50,819 nucleotides of DNA from Sphaerospermopsis aphanizomenoides BCCUSP55. Its GTDB lineage: Bacteria > Cyanobacteriota > Cyanobacteriia > Cyanobacteriales > Nostocaceae. Under the pieces are notes generated by a model. That model saw only the letters and a list, made by a program, of their open reading frames with translations, searched no databases and was not told the DNA's origin. The position numbers and the translations under genes are program-made. Below are positions 8,873-18,124 of this stretch, piece after piece. Location: the NCBI RefSeq assembly GCF_001586785.1, contig NZ_LUFH02000037.1, forward strand, positions 1 to 50,819, written 5' to 3'. How positions within the stretch are numbered: position 1 is the stretch's first letter; the number at the start of each line of letters is the position of its first letter.

Positions 8873-9737
8873 TTCCCACAAAAATATCATAAACAAACTC
8901 CAAGAAATCCTGCTTCTGCAACAAACCGGAAGTTTGCGGACTACCCTTTTCATCCAATAACGGCTTCATCACATAATAAGCAGGTTGGTAATTATACCAA
9001 GGAATCGAAGGCCATAAATGATGAATTAAGTGGTAATTCTGCCCCAAAATCAGCACATTGAGAATTTTACCAGGATAAACGCGAGCATTCTTCCAGCGAC
9101 TTCTTTCTACAAAGGGACGATGGGGTAAATAATCAAAAAACAACCCCAATGCTATCCCCACTACAAACGCCGGAATAAACCAGAAATTGAGAATATACCC
9201 CAAAAAGTGATACTGGACAGAAATATAAACAATAGAAACCACAATTAAACGGCTAATAAACCATTCCAGTAGCTCATACTTACGCCACAATTTGCGCTGA
9301 AAGAAAAATACCTCATGGTATAAAAACCTCACCGCAATCAACCATAACGGACCACCTGTAGACACATAATGATCAGGGTCATCTTTAGGGTGGTTGACAT
9401 TACCATGATGCTGTAAATGTACCCGTGTAAATACTGGAAACGCAAAAGCTAAAATTAAGGCGCTACCATGACCTAACATGGCATTAATAATGCGGTTACG
9501 ATGAGCAGACTGGTGACAAGCATCATGAATCACCGTCCCAGAACAATGTAAGGCCAGAGTATTAATACTAAAACATAACCAATGCGGCCAATCCCACAGC
9601 CAGTAACCAAAGTTAGATAATACCAACATCATAACCACCACAAAAAACAGCAGTAGTGTGGGATTAAAATCACCGGGAGGTGCTAAAAGTTCCTTGGGGG
9701 GGATTGTCAGTGGCTTTTGTGCCTCCGACGTGAGCAT
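8847..9737 (-). CDS. crtR: Beta-carotene hydroxylase CrtR
   Basis: The 296-residue membrane di-iron hydroxylase of the fatty-acid-desaturase superfamily makes zeaxanthin from beta-carotene in cyanobacterial membranes. Histidine boxes are visible: HDACHQSAH, HLQHHGNVNHPKDDPDH and QNYHLIHHLWPSIPWY, plus LPHRPF. Several hydrophobic segments flank them. The ATG at 9737 is chosen because AAGGAG lies 6 nt upstream; the longer frame would start with TTG inside a duplicated leader. The C-terminus is complete (FHQHHD). It is transcribed away from pyk. Related desaturase-fold ketolases exist, but the box spacing and overall sequence match CrtR. Confidence 0.9.
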   Translation of the reverse strand: MLTSEAQKPLTIPPKELLAPPGDFNPTLLLFFVVVMMLVLSNFGYWLWDWPHWLCFSINTLALHCSGTVIHDACHQSAHRNRIINAMLGHGSALILAFAFPVFTRVHLQHHGNVNHPKDDPDHYVSTGGPLWLIAVRFLYHEVFFFQRKLWRKYELLEWFISRLIVVSIVYISVQYHFLGYILNFWFIPAFVVGIALGLFFDYLPHRPFVERSRWKNARVYPGKILNVLILGQNYHLIHHLWPSIPWYNYQPAYYVMKPLLDEKGSPQTSGLLQKQDFLEFVYDIFVGIRFHQHHD

Positions 9738-9751
9738 TATTATCTCCTTGT

Positions 9752-9789
9752 TGAGCAAATATTACAAATATGAGCAAATATTACAAATA
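9752..9789. repeat. Perfect 19-bp tandem duplication in the crtR leader
   Basis: TGAGCAAATATTACAAATA occurs twice back to back, 14 bp upstream of the crtR start codon. It covers the 5' leader or promoter-proximal region. It may be a slippage duplication or a doubled operator; the sequence alone cannot decide. Confidence 0.85.
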
Positions 9790-10190
9790 TAAGATAAATC
9801 TTAGTAAAGAGTAAAGTTATGTAAAGCTTTGTATAGCAAGTTTTATCCCCAAACTTGCCGATTAGCAAATAAATGGAGCTATGATCCCAGACTATAACAG
9901 TGCTTGGATAAAAAAAGCTCTCCTAAAGTCAGGTTGCAGAGCAGATTGGTGTACGATCTCAAATCTATACCGCAACTACCACTTTCAACACTGCTCGCTT
10001 AAGAGCCTTAAATATAAGCAGCAGGGAGGAAAGAAACTTTCTCTTTCAAAAGAGAGCTTTGAAGCCAAATTAACCAATTATCAATTGTCAATTATCAATT
10101 GTCCATTGATGATAAAACAGTGACTGAAAAGAGCGGTCGCTGAACTTACGATTATTACCCAGATAGATCCAAAAATCCTGAAACCACCCC
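9790..10190. other. Divergent spacer between crtR and pyk
   Basis: About 400 bp carries the promoters of both genes and no convincing gene. An open frame at 9881-10123 has no family resemblance and ends in repeat sequence. At 10075-10102 the 14-mer CAATTATCAATTGT is present twice in tandem. Confidence 0.5.
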
Positions 10191-11960
10191 ATGACGCAAT
10201 TAAGAGATTCTCTGCGCCGAACCAAAATTGTTGCTACTATTGGACCTGCTACCAGCAGTCCAGAAATGCTCAAAGCAATCATTGAAGCTGGTGCAACCAC
10301 CCTACGGCTCAACTTCTCCCACGGAACCCATGCTGACCATCAGCGTAGTATTCGGTTAATTCGGCAAACCGCGTTTGAACTCAATAGACCAGTAGCCATT
10401 CTCCAAGATTTGCAAGGTCCAAAAATTCGCTTGGGGCGATTTGAAAATGGTTATATAATTTTGGCCAAGGGCGATCGCTTTACATTAACCAATCGTCCAG
10501 TAGTCGGTACACAAGAAATTAGCTGCGTTACCTACGATTATTTAGCGCAAGAAGTCCCCGTCGGTGCCAAAATACTCCTCGATGATGGACGAGTAGAAAT
10601 GGTAGTCGAGGAAATTAACAGTGACAAAGGAGATTTACACTGTCAAGTCACCGTAGGCGGTAAACTTTCTAATAACAAAGGCGTTAACTTTCCCGGAGTT
10701 TACCTATCCATCAAAGCCATGACCGACAAAGACCGAGAAGACCTGATGTTCGGTCTAGACCAAGGCGTAGATTGGGTAGCACTTTCCTTTGTCCGCAACC
10801 CCCAAGACATCATCGAAATTAAAGAACTTATTTCCAGCACCGGCAAAAACGTCCCCGTCGTTGCCAAAATTGAAAAACACGAAGCCATCGAGCAAATGGA
10901 AGCAGTGTTATCCTTGTGTGACGGTGTAATGGTGGCTAGAGGTGACTTAGGAGTAGAACTACCAGCCGAAGATGTACCAGTGTTGCAAAAGCGACTAATT
11001 GCCACAGCTAACCGTTTGGGAATTCCCATCATTACCGCCACCCAAATGTTAGATAGCATGGTCAGCAACCCCCGTCCTACCCGTGCAGAAGTATCCGATG
11101 TAGCCAACGCCATTCTGGACGGTACAGATGCAGTCATGCTTTCCAATGAAACCGCAGTTGGTAGCTACCCAGTAGAAGCAGTAGCCACAATGGCGAGAAT
11201 AGCAGAACGTATCGAACAAGAAGAAGCACAAAACTCCTCTCGTCAGACAAGAGATAACAGACGTTCCATTCCCAACGCTATCAGTCAAGCTGTAGGTCAA
11301 ATTGCCGAAAATCTCGGTGCAGCAGCAATTATGACCTTAACCCAAACAGGCGCTACAGCTCGCAACGTTTCTAAATTCCGTCCTAAAACCCCAATTTTAG
11401 CCATTACACCCCATGTCAACGTAGCTAGGCAGCTACAAATGGTATGGGGAGTTAAACCATTACTGGTGCTAGAATTACCCTCCACTGGACAGACATTCCA
11501 AGCCGCCATCAACGTCGCTCAGGAAAAAAACCTCTTAACAGAAGGTGATTTAGTAGTAATGACTGCTGGCACCCTGCAAGGCGTTTCTGGGTCAACAGAC
11601 CTGATTAAAGTAGAAGTAGTGACAGCAATACTAGGTCAGGGAATAGGACTAGGACAAGGTTCAGTCAGTGGCCGCGCAAGGGTAGCTCACACTGGGATGG
11701 ATGCGAGTAACTTTAACCCAGGTGATATTTTAGTCGCACCCCGTACTGGAGTTGAGTTTGTAGAAGCAATTCGCAAAGCCGGCGGTATTATTACAGAAGA
11801 GGAAAGTCTCTCCAGTCACGCAGCAGTCATTGGTTTACGTCTTGGTGTACCAGTGATTGTCGGTGTTAAAGAAGCAACACAAGTCATCAAAGATGGAGTG
11901 ATTTTGACCCTAGATATGCAACGGGGTTTAATTTACTCTGGTGCAGTGGGAACACCCTAA
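10191..11960 (+). CDS. pyk: Pyruvate kinase with C-terminal phosphohistidine-swivel domain
   Basis: The 589-residue glycolytic enzyme converts PEP and ADP to pyruvate and ATP. The core begins RRTKIVATIGPATSS and has RLNFSHG, LQDLQGPKIRLG, VAKIEKHEAI, MVARGDLGVELP and the TATQMLDSM block. Beyond the normal 470-480 residues lies an extra domain resembling the mobile PEP-utiliser domain (GDILVAPRTGVEFVEAIRKA, then EEESLSSHAAVIGLRLGVP) with a His in the phospho-acceptor position. This long form is usual for cyanobacteria and some Gram-positives. A strong terminator follows, so it appears to be a single-gene unit. Confidence 0.96.
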   Translation: MTQLRDSLRRTKIVATIGPATSSPEMLKAIIEAGATTLRLNFSHGTHADHQRSIRLIRQTAFELNRPVAILQDLQGPKIRLGRFENGYIILAKGDRFTLTNRPVVGTQEISCVTYDYLAQEVPVGAKILLDDGRVEMVVEEINSDKGDLHCQVTVGGKLSNNKGVNFPGVYLSIKAMTDKDREDLMFGLDQGVDWVALSFVRNPQDIIEIKELISSTGKNVPVVAKIEKHEAIEQMEAVLSLCDGVMVARGDLGVELPAEDVPVLQKRLIATANRLGIPIITATQMLDSMVSNPRPTRAEVSDVANAILDGTDAVMLSNETAVGSYPVEAVATMARIAERIEQEEAQNSSRQTRDNRRSIPNAISQAVGQIAENLGAAAIMTLTQTGATARNVSKFRPKTPILAITPHVNVARQLQMVWGVKPLLVLELPSTGQTFQAAINVAQEKNLLTEGDLVVMTAGTLQGVSGSTDLIKVEVVTAILGQGIGLGQGSVSGRARVAHTGMDASNFNPGDILVAPRTGVEFVEAIRKAGGIITEEESLSSHAAVIGLRLGVPVIVGVKEATQVIKDGVILTLDMQRGLIYSGAVGTP

Positions 11961-11968
11961 CCACCTTG

Positions 11969-12000
11969 AAGGATGAAAAAAGATTTTGTTTTTCATCCTT
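11969..12000 (+). terminator. Terminator downstream of pyk
   Basis: A perfect 12-bp inverted repeat, AAGGATGAAAAA and TTTTTCATCCTT with an 8-nt loop, starts 8 bp after the pyk stop. The stem is A/T rich at its inner end, and no long T run follows, so efficiency is uncertain. Confidence 0.75.
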
Positions 12001-12673
12001 TCATCCTCTGTGTACCTCTGCGCTAACCTCCGTGTTCCTCTGCGTTTAAATAACTAAAAATAAGTAAAATATATTACAAAATTAATAAATACGTACTATT
12101 GACATTAATGTTGAAGATGCAGGAAAAGCGATTTGGGAATCGCTGAAAATACCGCATCTTCTGGTTAATCAAAAAATCGTTTTAGCTTTATAGCCACAGT
12201 CTGCAAAATGCAATCAAGTATGGCTATAAAGTCCATATTTGTCCTGATGGACGGGATATTTGCGAGAATCTTCTAAAAGATAAGCACAGCGCAATTTTGC
12301 TTTTTTTAGTAACAATCGCCAATATTGCATTTGATGTTGTTTACGCCGCTGTAAACCAGCGGCAACTTAACGCCATCTAGTGCGTTATTTTTTAGCAAAC
12401 CTCAGAGTTTCACACTCGTTCTTATTCAGTTTTTTACTAATGAAGGGAATCTAGTGGGAAATCCCTTCACAGTCTGTGGAAAAACGGTATTTGCTGAGGA
12501 AATTCAACAACACCGCTGCATACTTTGTGAACTCAATGAGGTGGATGGAATGGGAAAATGCTCTTGATTTAGGTAAGAGTCGATAGTTGAATAGTCGCCG
12601 TTCTGCTATTGTCTGGAGTGCCATTAATAGTGTGGCACTAAAGACTCTAGAGTTTAGACTACTCAATGCAGAA
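12001..12673. other. Decayed non-coding stretch
   Basis: There is no convincing intact gene in 670 bp. The left end has a CCTCTGCG dispersed repeat. From about 12190 to 12380 one plus-strand frame stays open (SLQNAIKYGYKVHICPDGRD and on to a TAG) but has no start codon and an upstream stop, so it may be a gene fragment. A 77-residue minus-strand frame (12451-12684) is not recognisable. Confidence 0.4.
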
Positions 12674-12886
12674 TCAGATGTCACCAGTTACTTGTCTTTG
12701 ATGCACTTGATCTGCTAACTCTTGACGGCTTTGATCATCAAGCCTATCAATTGCTAACATTCCCATGAGGATAACCTCTTTTAAGGTCAAACGGGTAGAA
12801 TGTGCCTGTTTTTGCACAATCTCTTTAATAATTGGACTTACACCAATTGCAGTACTTGCTCTAGCCACGGAAATAAATGGAAACAT
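12674..12886 (-). CDS. Small hypothetical helical protein
   Basis: A 70-residue frame is mostly helical after residue 18: PIIKEIVQKQAHSTRLTLKE, then GMLAIDRLDDQSRQELADQV. Size and character suit a small DNA-binding protein or antitoxin, but no diagnostic motif or toxin partner is visible. Its 3' end overlaps an unrecognised 77-residue frame by 11 bp. It could be a fragment of a decayed gene, given the degraded sequence around it. Confidence 0.35.
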   Translation of the reverse strand: MFPFISVARASTAIGVSPIIKEIVQKQAHSTRLTLKEVILMGMLAIDRLDDQSRQELADQVHQRQVTGDI

Positions 12887-13108
12887 TAATGACTTCGCAT
12901 AAATCTTAGCACTTTAAACGACGTTATTGTCTATATAAAAAAATTTAACAAACTTTTTTTTTGCAGTCCTTTTTATACTAGCAGCGGCAAAATAACGTTC
13001 TGACGGGGGATATTGATACAGCACTTGGAAAGTAAAATTTTCCTGAATTCAGCCAGATGCGGCTGTCATAAGGAAAAGCAGTGAATACTTACAAGGAAAC
13101 AAACAACG

Positions 13109-14248
13109 ATGAAGGAACCTTATCTGTTGGCAGCAAGCTTGTTGACAGGATTAGCAGTACCAACATCAGCTATTCCCAAGATGTCGAGTCCCCCACCAGA
13201 AAATACTGGTTTCCTGGAAGATTTAAAACCAAGTTCACAGTTACCAGTGGAGAAAAAAGTTCCCTCGAATGTTGACATTTCTTTACCTGAATTTAGCAGT
13301 CAAGCTGTCTCCAAAGCAGGAAGGTCAAAACCACGAGTACGTGAAAAATTTATCTCTAAGCCAGAATTTAGTGGTCAGCCTGTATTAACCTCAACCAGTT
13401 CGCAGCTAAAAGCCAGCCATAAAGTTACCCTGAGTGCTGACAAGATATCAGCAGAGTTAACTCACTATGTTTCGCCCAGACCTAAAAAAATGTCACTGAA
13501 CTTCAGTTCTCAAAAAATTAAACAAAATTTGGTAACTGGAAGTCAACTGTATTATTTAAGATTAGCGTCTTTGAAAACTGGTCAGATATACACCCGTGTG
13601 GATGATGAAGATATCCAGTCTTTCTGGAAGTCGAGTAAAAAACAGAAACTTAGTTATGAAGATTGGAAAAGTTTACTAGCGATGGAAGCCAGGGCAATTT
13701 CCCAAGGACAAGGTGCAAATCGTTTGAGTATCTTGGTGGGTGATTCTTTGAGTATGTGGTTTCCTAAAGAAAAACTCCCTTCTGGTAAGCTGTGGCTGAA
13801 TCAAGGCATATCTGGAGACAGGTCAGAAGGTGTATTGAGAAGACTAAGTGCATTTTCAATCACCAGACCAGAAGTAATTTATCTGATGATTGGCATTAAT
13901 GATTTACTCAATGGTGCTAGTGACCAGACGATTTTAGTTAATCATCGCCGGATTATTAGCAGTTTGCGCCAGACTCACCCAAAAAGTCAGATTATGGTGC
14001 AATCCATTTTGCCTGTTAACCGCGCTCAAATTTCTAACCGCCGGATTCGTTATCTCAATTCTAAAATTGCCGTAATTGCCAAGCAAGAAGGCGCTTATTA
14101 TCTAAATATCCACAATTGGTTTACTGACCTAGATGGTAATCTGCGCTCAGACTTAACCACTGATGGTTTGCATTTGTCACCACAAGGATATGATGTATGG
14201 CGATTTGCCCTGCAACAAATAGAGTACAAGATTGCTCAAAGTCTGTGA
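13109..14248 (+). CDS. Secreted SGNH/GDSL-family hydrolase
   Basis: The 379-residue protein begins with a signal-peptide-like segment (EPYLLAASLLTGLAVPTSAI). About 150 residues of low-complexity Pro/Ser/Lys-rich linker follow. The SGNH domain occupies the last 180 residues: block I LVGDSLSMWF with the nucleophilic Ser, block II NQGISGDRSEG with the oxyanion Gly, block III MIGINDLL with the Asn, and block V DGLHLSPQGY with the catalytic Asp-His. Substrates of such enzymes are acyl or acetyl esters of lipids or polysaccharides; cell-wall or exopolysaccharide deacetylation is plausible but unproven. AAGGAAA lies about 11 nt upstream of the ATG. Confidence 0.85.
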   Translation: MKEPYLLAASLLTGLAVPTSAIPKMSSPPPENTGFLEDLKPSSQLPVEKKVPSNVDISLPEFSSQAVSKAGRSKPRVREKFISKPEFSGQPVLTSTSSQLKASHKVTLSADKISAELTHYVSPRPKKMSLNFSSQKIKQNLVTGSQLYYLRLASLKTGQIYTRVDDEDIQSFWKSSKKQKLSYEDWKSLLAMEARAISQGQGANRLSILVGDSLSMWFPKEKLPSGKLWLNQGISGDRSEGVLRRLSAFSITRPEVIYLMIGINDLLNGASDQTILVNHRRIISSLRQTHPKSQIMVQSILPVNRAQISNRRIRYLNSKIAVIAKQEGAYYLNIHNWFTDLDGNLRSDLTTDGLHLSPQGYDVWRFALQQIEYKIAQSL

Positions 14249-14299
14249 AGAAGAAGGCAAGAGGCAAGAGGCAAGAGGAAAGTAACTAATTTTGATACT

Positions 14300-15121
14300 T
14301 CATTTAGCTGTAATCTGCTGTAAAACTTGATTTAATTTGCCACTGCGATAGCCTTCTAAATCTAAGGCGACGTAAATAAATCCTAAATTCTGGAATGTAC
14401 TCACCAGAGTAGGTAAATCTGTTTTTAAGACAAAATCTGGAATTTTTTCGGGTGGTAATTCAATTCTGGCCGTGTCTCCTTCTGACCGTACTCGCAAGTT
14501 ATCCCAACCTAAATTTCTTAAATAAATTTCTGCTCTACCAACTCGTTGCAATTTGGCTATGGTAATTTCTTCACCGTAGGGAAAGCGCGAACTTAAACAG
14601 GGTTGGGCGGGTTTGTCCCACCAAGGTAAACCGAATTGTTGGGAAAGTTGACGGACTTCAGCTTTGGTGATGCCGACTTCTGCTAAAGGCGATCGCGCAC
14701 CTCTTTCTTTTGCTGCTTGAATTCCGGGGCGATAATCATGCAAATCATCGGCGTTGACCCCATCGACTACATAAGGATATCCTAACTCTAATGCTAAAGG
14801 CTTGAGTGTATCGTGCAGTTCACTTTTGCAAAAATAGCAGCGGTTCACTGGGTTTGAGGTGTAGTTGGGATTTTCCATTTCGTGAGTCTGGACAATTTTA
14901 TGGGCTATCCCCATGGTTACGGCTTGCGCTGAAGCGTCTGCTAATTCTTCTGGTAATAGGGAAGGAGAAACAGCAGTTACAGCCAAAGCGCGATCGCCCA
15001 ACACATCTAAGGCAATTTTGGCTACTAATGTACTATCAACCCCCCCTGAGTAGGCGATCAAAGCCTGTCCCATTTCTGTAAATAAGGTTTTTAATTGTTC
15101 TAGTTTTTCTGTTAGTGTCAT
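14300..15121 (-). CDS. larE: LarE-type ATP-dependent sacrificial sulfur transferase
   Basis: The 273-residue PP-loop enzyme of the LarE family takes part, where studied, in making the nickel-pincer nucleotide cofactor of lactate racemase. The SGGVDS PP-loop is at residues 25-30. Cysteines occur at 95 and 98 (NRCYFCK) and 175 (PAQPCLSSR). Cys175 aligns with the sacrificial cysteine position of the Lactobacillus enzyme, while the added CxxC fits the three-cysteine class thought to carry an iron-sulfur cluster instead. No larA, larB or larC is adjacent, as is common in cyanobacteria, so the cellular product is uncertain. Confidence 0.88.
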   Translation of the reverse strand: MTLTEKLEQLKTLFTEMGQALIAYSGGVDSTLVAKIALDVLGDRALAVTAVSPSLLPEELADASAQAVTMGIAHKIVQTHEMENPNYTSNPVNRCYFCKSELHDTLKPLALELGYPYVVDGVNADDLHDYRPGIQAAKERGARSPLAEVGITKAEVRQLSQQFGLPWWDKPAQPCLSSRFPYGEEITIAKLQRVGRAEIYLRNLGWDNLRVRSEGDTARIELPPEKIPDFVLKTDLPTLVSTFQNLGFIYVALDLEGYRSGKLNQVLQQITAK

Positions 15122-15584
15122 TTTCTCAAAACCCTAAAAGCACCCAAATCAATTATATTGTAGTTATTTATTTGTTTCCTGGCAGATCAGAATGTCTGCA
15201 TCATAACGCTGAATATGAAAGGATTTTTAAGCTTTTTTTTGTTGGAATTAATCAATAACATCAACATCATCAAGCAACTTCCTTTCAGCAGTAAAATCCT
15301 CTAAATGTATATTCTCAAGACTCGACTTTTTGACTACATATACCTGCAATACGCTGTATATTCGACTATCAAATATCAAAAATATGACTTTAGATCATGT
15401 AATACCAGCGATGCAAAATGGTTTAATTATTCTTTAGCCGAGCAAATAAAAGATAGAAATAACCTTGGCCAATTTTGCCAATTATTCCACTTCCCTGTAT
15501 GATAAATCACTAGTAACAAAAAGTCCATTTGGTATCAAAAGACTAGACATAGCCTGCTATACAGTCAATCATGGAGGAAGACAA
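15122..15584. other. Spacer upstream of sucrose-phosphate synthase
   Basis: This AT-rich sequence of about 460 bp presumably holds the divergent promoters of larE and the synthase. Open frames entering from 15305 and 15465 lack family resemblance; the latter only extends the synthase upstream of its ribosome-binding site. I see no RNA gene. Confidence 0.45.
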
Positions 15585-17786
15585 ATGTCACACAGCCCAG
15601 GACTGTACATTATACTCGTCAGTGTTCACGGTTTAATAAGAGGTCATAATCTAGAACTAGGAAGAGATGCAGACACCGGTGGACAAACAAAATATGTAGT
15701 CGAACTGGCCAACACATTAGCCAAAAATTCCCAAGTAGAAAGAGTTGATTTAGTTACCCGGTTGGTTAATGATTCCAAAGTTAGTCCTGACTATGCCCAA
15801 CCAATAGAAATACTTTCAGACAAAGCCCAAATTATTCGTCTTGCTTGCGGTCCAAAACGCTACCTCCGCAAAGAAGTTCTCTGGCCACATTTAGACACCT
15901 TTGCAGATGAATTACTGCGACATATCCGCAAAGTGGGAAGAATACCAAATGTCATTCATACACACTATGCAGATGCAGGATATGTTGGTAGTCGGGTGGC
16001 TGGGTGGTTAGGAACACCCCTTGTCCATACTGGTCATTCCCTGGGACGAGTCAAGCAACAAAAATTACTGGAACAGGGAACCAAACAAGAAGCAATTGAA
16101 GAACATTTTCATATCAGTACCAGAATTGAAGCCGAAGAAATTACACTGGGTGGTGCAGCCTTAGTTATAGCCAGTACGAATCAAGAAGTTGAGCAGCAAT
16201 ATAGTATATACGATCGCTATCAACCGGAAAGAATGGTAGTGATTCCCCCTGGTGTAGACTTAGATCGCTTTTACTCAGCCGCAGATAATTGGCACAACCC
16301 ACCCATTCAAAAAGAATTAGATCGCTTTCTCAAAGAACCCCAAAAACCGATAATTATGGCGATTTCTCGCCCAGCTATTCGGAAAAATGTCAGTAGTTTA
16401 ATCAAAGCCTATGGCGAAGATCCTGAATTGCGTAACCTCGCTAACCTGGTAATTATATTGGGAAAACGAGATGACATCATGACCATGGAATCTGGTCCCC
16501 GTCAAGTATTTATCGAGATATTGCAACTAATAGACCGCTACGACCTCTATGGTCTGATGGCTTATCCTAAACACCATAATGCTGACGATGTGCCAGATTT
16601 ATTTAGACTCACAGCTAAAACCAAAGGAGTGTTTATTAATCCAGCCCTAACAGAACCATTTGGATTAACTTTAATTGAAGCCAGTGCTTGCGGTGTACCG
16701 ATTATTGCAACTGCTGATGGTGGACCCAGAGATATTTTAGCAGCTTGCGAAAATGGTTTATTGATTGACCCCTTGAATATCCAAGAAATACAAAATGCCC
16801 TCCGCACAGCCTTAAAAGATACTGAAAAATGGCAACGTTGGTCTAAAAATGGCTTAGTTAACGTCCGCAAACATTTCTCCTGGAATAGTCACGTTGACAA
16901 ATATCTAGAAAAAATCAGCCTTTTCCCCCAACGACGAATTCAATCTTTACTCAGTCCTCTCCCCGCATCTCCAGCTGCTGAACATCCAGAATGGAATGTA
17001 CCAGATACAAACCGTTTACCAACCGCTGACCGTTTCCTCGTTTGCGAAATTGATAACACCCTTTTGGGTGACAAAGCAGCCCTAGAAAAATTGATTCAGC
17101 GCATTCGTCAAGAAGGACATACAACCGGAGTAGGAATTGCCACAGGACGCACATTAGAAAGCACCTTGAGTATGTTGGAAGAATGGCGCTTCCCCATGCC
17201 AGATTTATTAATTACATCCGCAGGTAGTGAAATCTATTATGGACCCCAGATAGTCACAGATACAAGTTGGCAAAAACACATCGGTTATCAATGGCAAGCC
17301 CAAGCAATTCGTCAAGCCATGAAAGATATACCCGGTGTAGAATTGCAACCACCAGAAACTCAACGCCAGTTTAAAATCAGCTATTTTGTTGATGAAGCCA
17401 AAGCACCTAACTACCGAGAAATTATCCGCCATTTGCGTCGTCATCAACTGCCTGTGAAAGGGATTTACAGCCACAATATGTATCTGGATTTATTGCCTAT
17501 TCGGGCTTCTAAAGGAGATGCAATTCGTTATGTAGCTTTGAAATGGGGTTTACCTGTGCAACGTTTCTTAGTGGCAGGGGCATCAGGTAATGATGAAACC
17601 ATGCTTGGTGGTCAGACTTTAGGTGTTGTAGTAGGCAATTACAGCCAAGAAATTGAAAAACTGCGGGGTTATCCACAGATTTATTTTGCTCAAGGTCATT
17701 ATGCTTGGGGTATTTTGGAAGCGTTGGATTATTATGACTTTTTTGGTGGTTTGTCGCAAAAACAGCCGGAGATGATGATGGTTTAG
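15585..17786 (+). CDS. sps: Sucrose-phosphate synthase with phosphatase-like C-terminal domain
   Basis: The protein has 733 residues. The first 460 form a GT-B glycosyltransferase (GT4) with the synthase N-terminus SVHGLIRGHNLELGRDADTG, HTGHSLGR, and the nucleotide-binding EPFGLTLIEASACGVP. It joins UDP-glucose (or ADP-glucose) and fructose-6-phosphate. The last 250 residues are a HAD-type sucrose-phosphatase domain with ATGRTLEST and GNDETML. The first HAD motif reads CEIDNTLLGD, so the nucleophile position has Glu488 instead of Asp; the phosphatase is therefore probably weak or inactive, as known for some cyanobacterial synthases. The ATG at 15585 follows GGAGGA with good spacing. Sucrose is a compatible solute and, in heterocystous species, a transported carbon source. 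Confidence 0.93.
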   Translation: MSHSPGLYIILVSVHGLIRGHNLELGRDADTGGQTKYVVELANTLAKNSQVERVDLVTRLVNDSKVSPDYAQPIEILSDKAQIIRLACGPKRYLRKEVLWPHLDTFADELLRHIRKVGRIPNVIHTHYADAGYVGSRVAGWLGTPLVHTGHSLGRVKQQKLLEQGTKQEAIEEHFHISTRIEAEEITLGGAALVIASTNQEVEQQYSIYDRYQPERMVVIPPGVDLDRFYSAADNWHNPPIQKELDRFLKEPQKPIIMAISRPAIRKNVSSLIKAYGEDPELRNLANLVIILGKRDDIMTMESGPRQVFIEILQLIDRYDLYGLMAYPKHHNADDVPDLFRLTAKTKGVFINPALTEPFGLTLIEASACGVPIIATADGGPRDILAACENGLLIDPLNIQEIQNALRTALKDTEKWQRWSKNGLVNVRKHFSWNSHVDKYLEKISLFPQRRIQSLLSPLPASPAAEHPEWNVPDTNRLPTADRFLVCEIDNTLLGDKAALEKLIQRIRQEGHTTGVGIATGRTLESTLSMLEEWRFPMPDLLITSAGSEIYYGPQIVTDTSWQKHIGYQWQAQAIRQAMKDIPGVELQPPETQRQFKISYFVDEAKAPNYREIIRHLRRHQLPVKGIYSHNMYLDLLPIRASKGDAIRYVALKWGLPVQRFLVAGASGNDETMLGGQTLGVVVGNYSQEIEKLRGYPQIYFAQGHYAWGILEALDYYDFFGGLSQKQPEMMMV

Positions 17787-17810
17787 GTTGTGATTAGATT
17801 ATAAGCATTT

Positions 17811-17838
17811 GTTGGGTGGTGCTACAGCTTAACCCAAC
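17811..17838 (+). terminator. Putative terminator after sps
   Basis: GTTGGGT and ACCCAAC form a 7-bp stem with a 14-nt loop, 25 bp past the stop. The same stem motif appears after hicB (45876-45901), so it is a dispersed cyanobacterial hairpin that may act as a terminator. Confidence 0.5.
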
Positions 17839-17987
17839 CTACAAAAATTCTTAACCAAACCTATAGGGTTATACCATTTCCTGATGAGGCTGCGCCGAAT
17901 TTTTGGTTTTCTATTTTCTTCCTCTGTGTTCTCTGTGCCTCTGTGGTTCGTTTCTTTCTAAATTTGGCGCATCTTTATACAGAATTG

Positions 17988-18124
17988 GTATTAAGTAGTC
18001 GTGCAAAATAAATTTTATAGTTAGGAGAGGGAATAGGGAAGAGGGAATAGGGAATAGGTAAGGAATACAGACATTTTTGTTTTCAATCAATATGTACAAT
18101 TAATTTTGCTTAGGTACTTAATAC
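17988..18124. mobile_element. MITE, copy 2 (137 bp)
   Basis: Perfect 10-bp terminal inverted repeats GTATTAAGTA and TACTTAATAC bound the element. The inverted similarity continues inward as GCAAAAT(A)AATT on each side. The interior matches 1-128 of the window. It has no coding capacity. The left-end motif with GAATTGG before it recurs alone at about 18297-18312, possibly a solo end. No clear target duplication is seen. Confidence 0.75.

Noticed and set aside
9881-10123. 80-residue frame upstream of pyk
   Set aside because: Unlike any protein I know and ends in the CAATTATCAATTGT tandem repeat; more likely leader sequence.
12451-12684. 77-residue minus-strand frame overlapping the small helical gene
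   Set aside because: No recognisable motif, and the region looks decayed; not supported as a gene.
17911-18099. 62-residue frame after sps
   Set aside because: Composed of dispersed repeats (CTCTGTGCCTCTGTGG) and the MITE left half.
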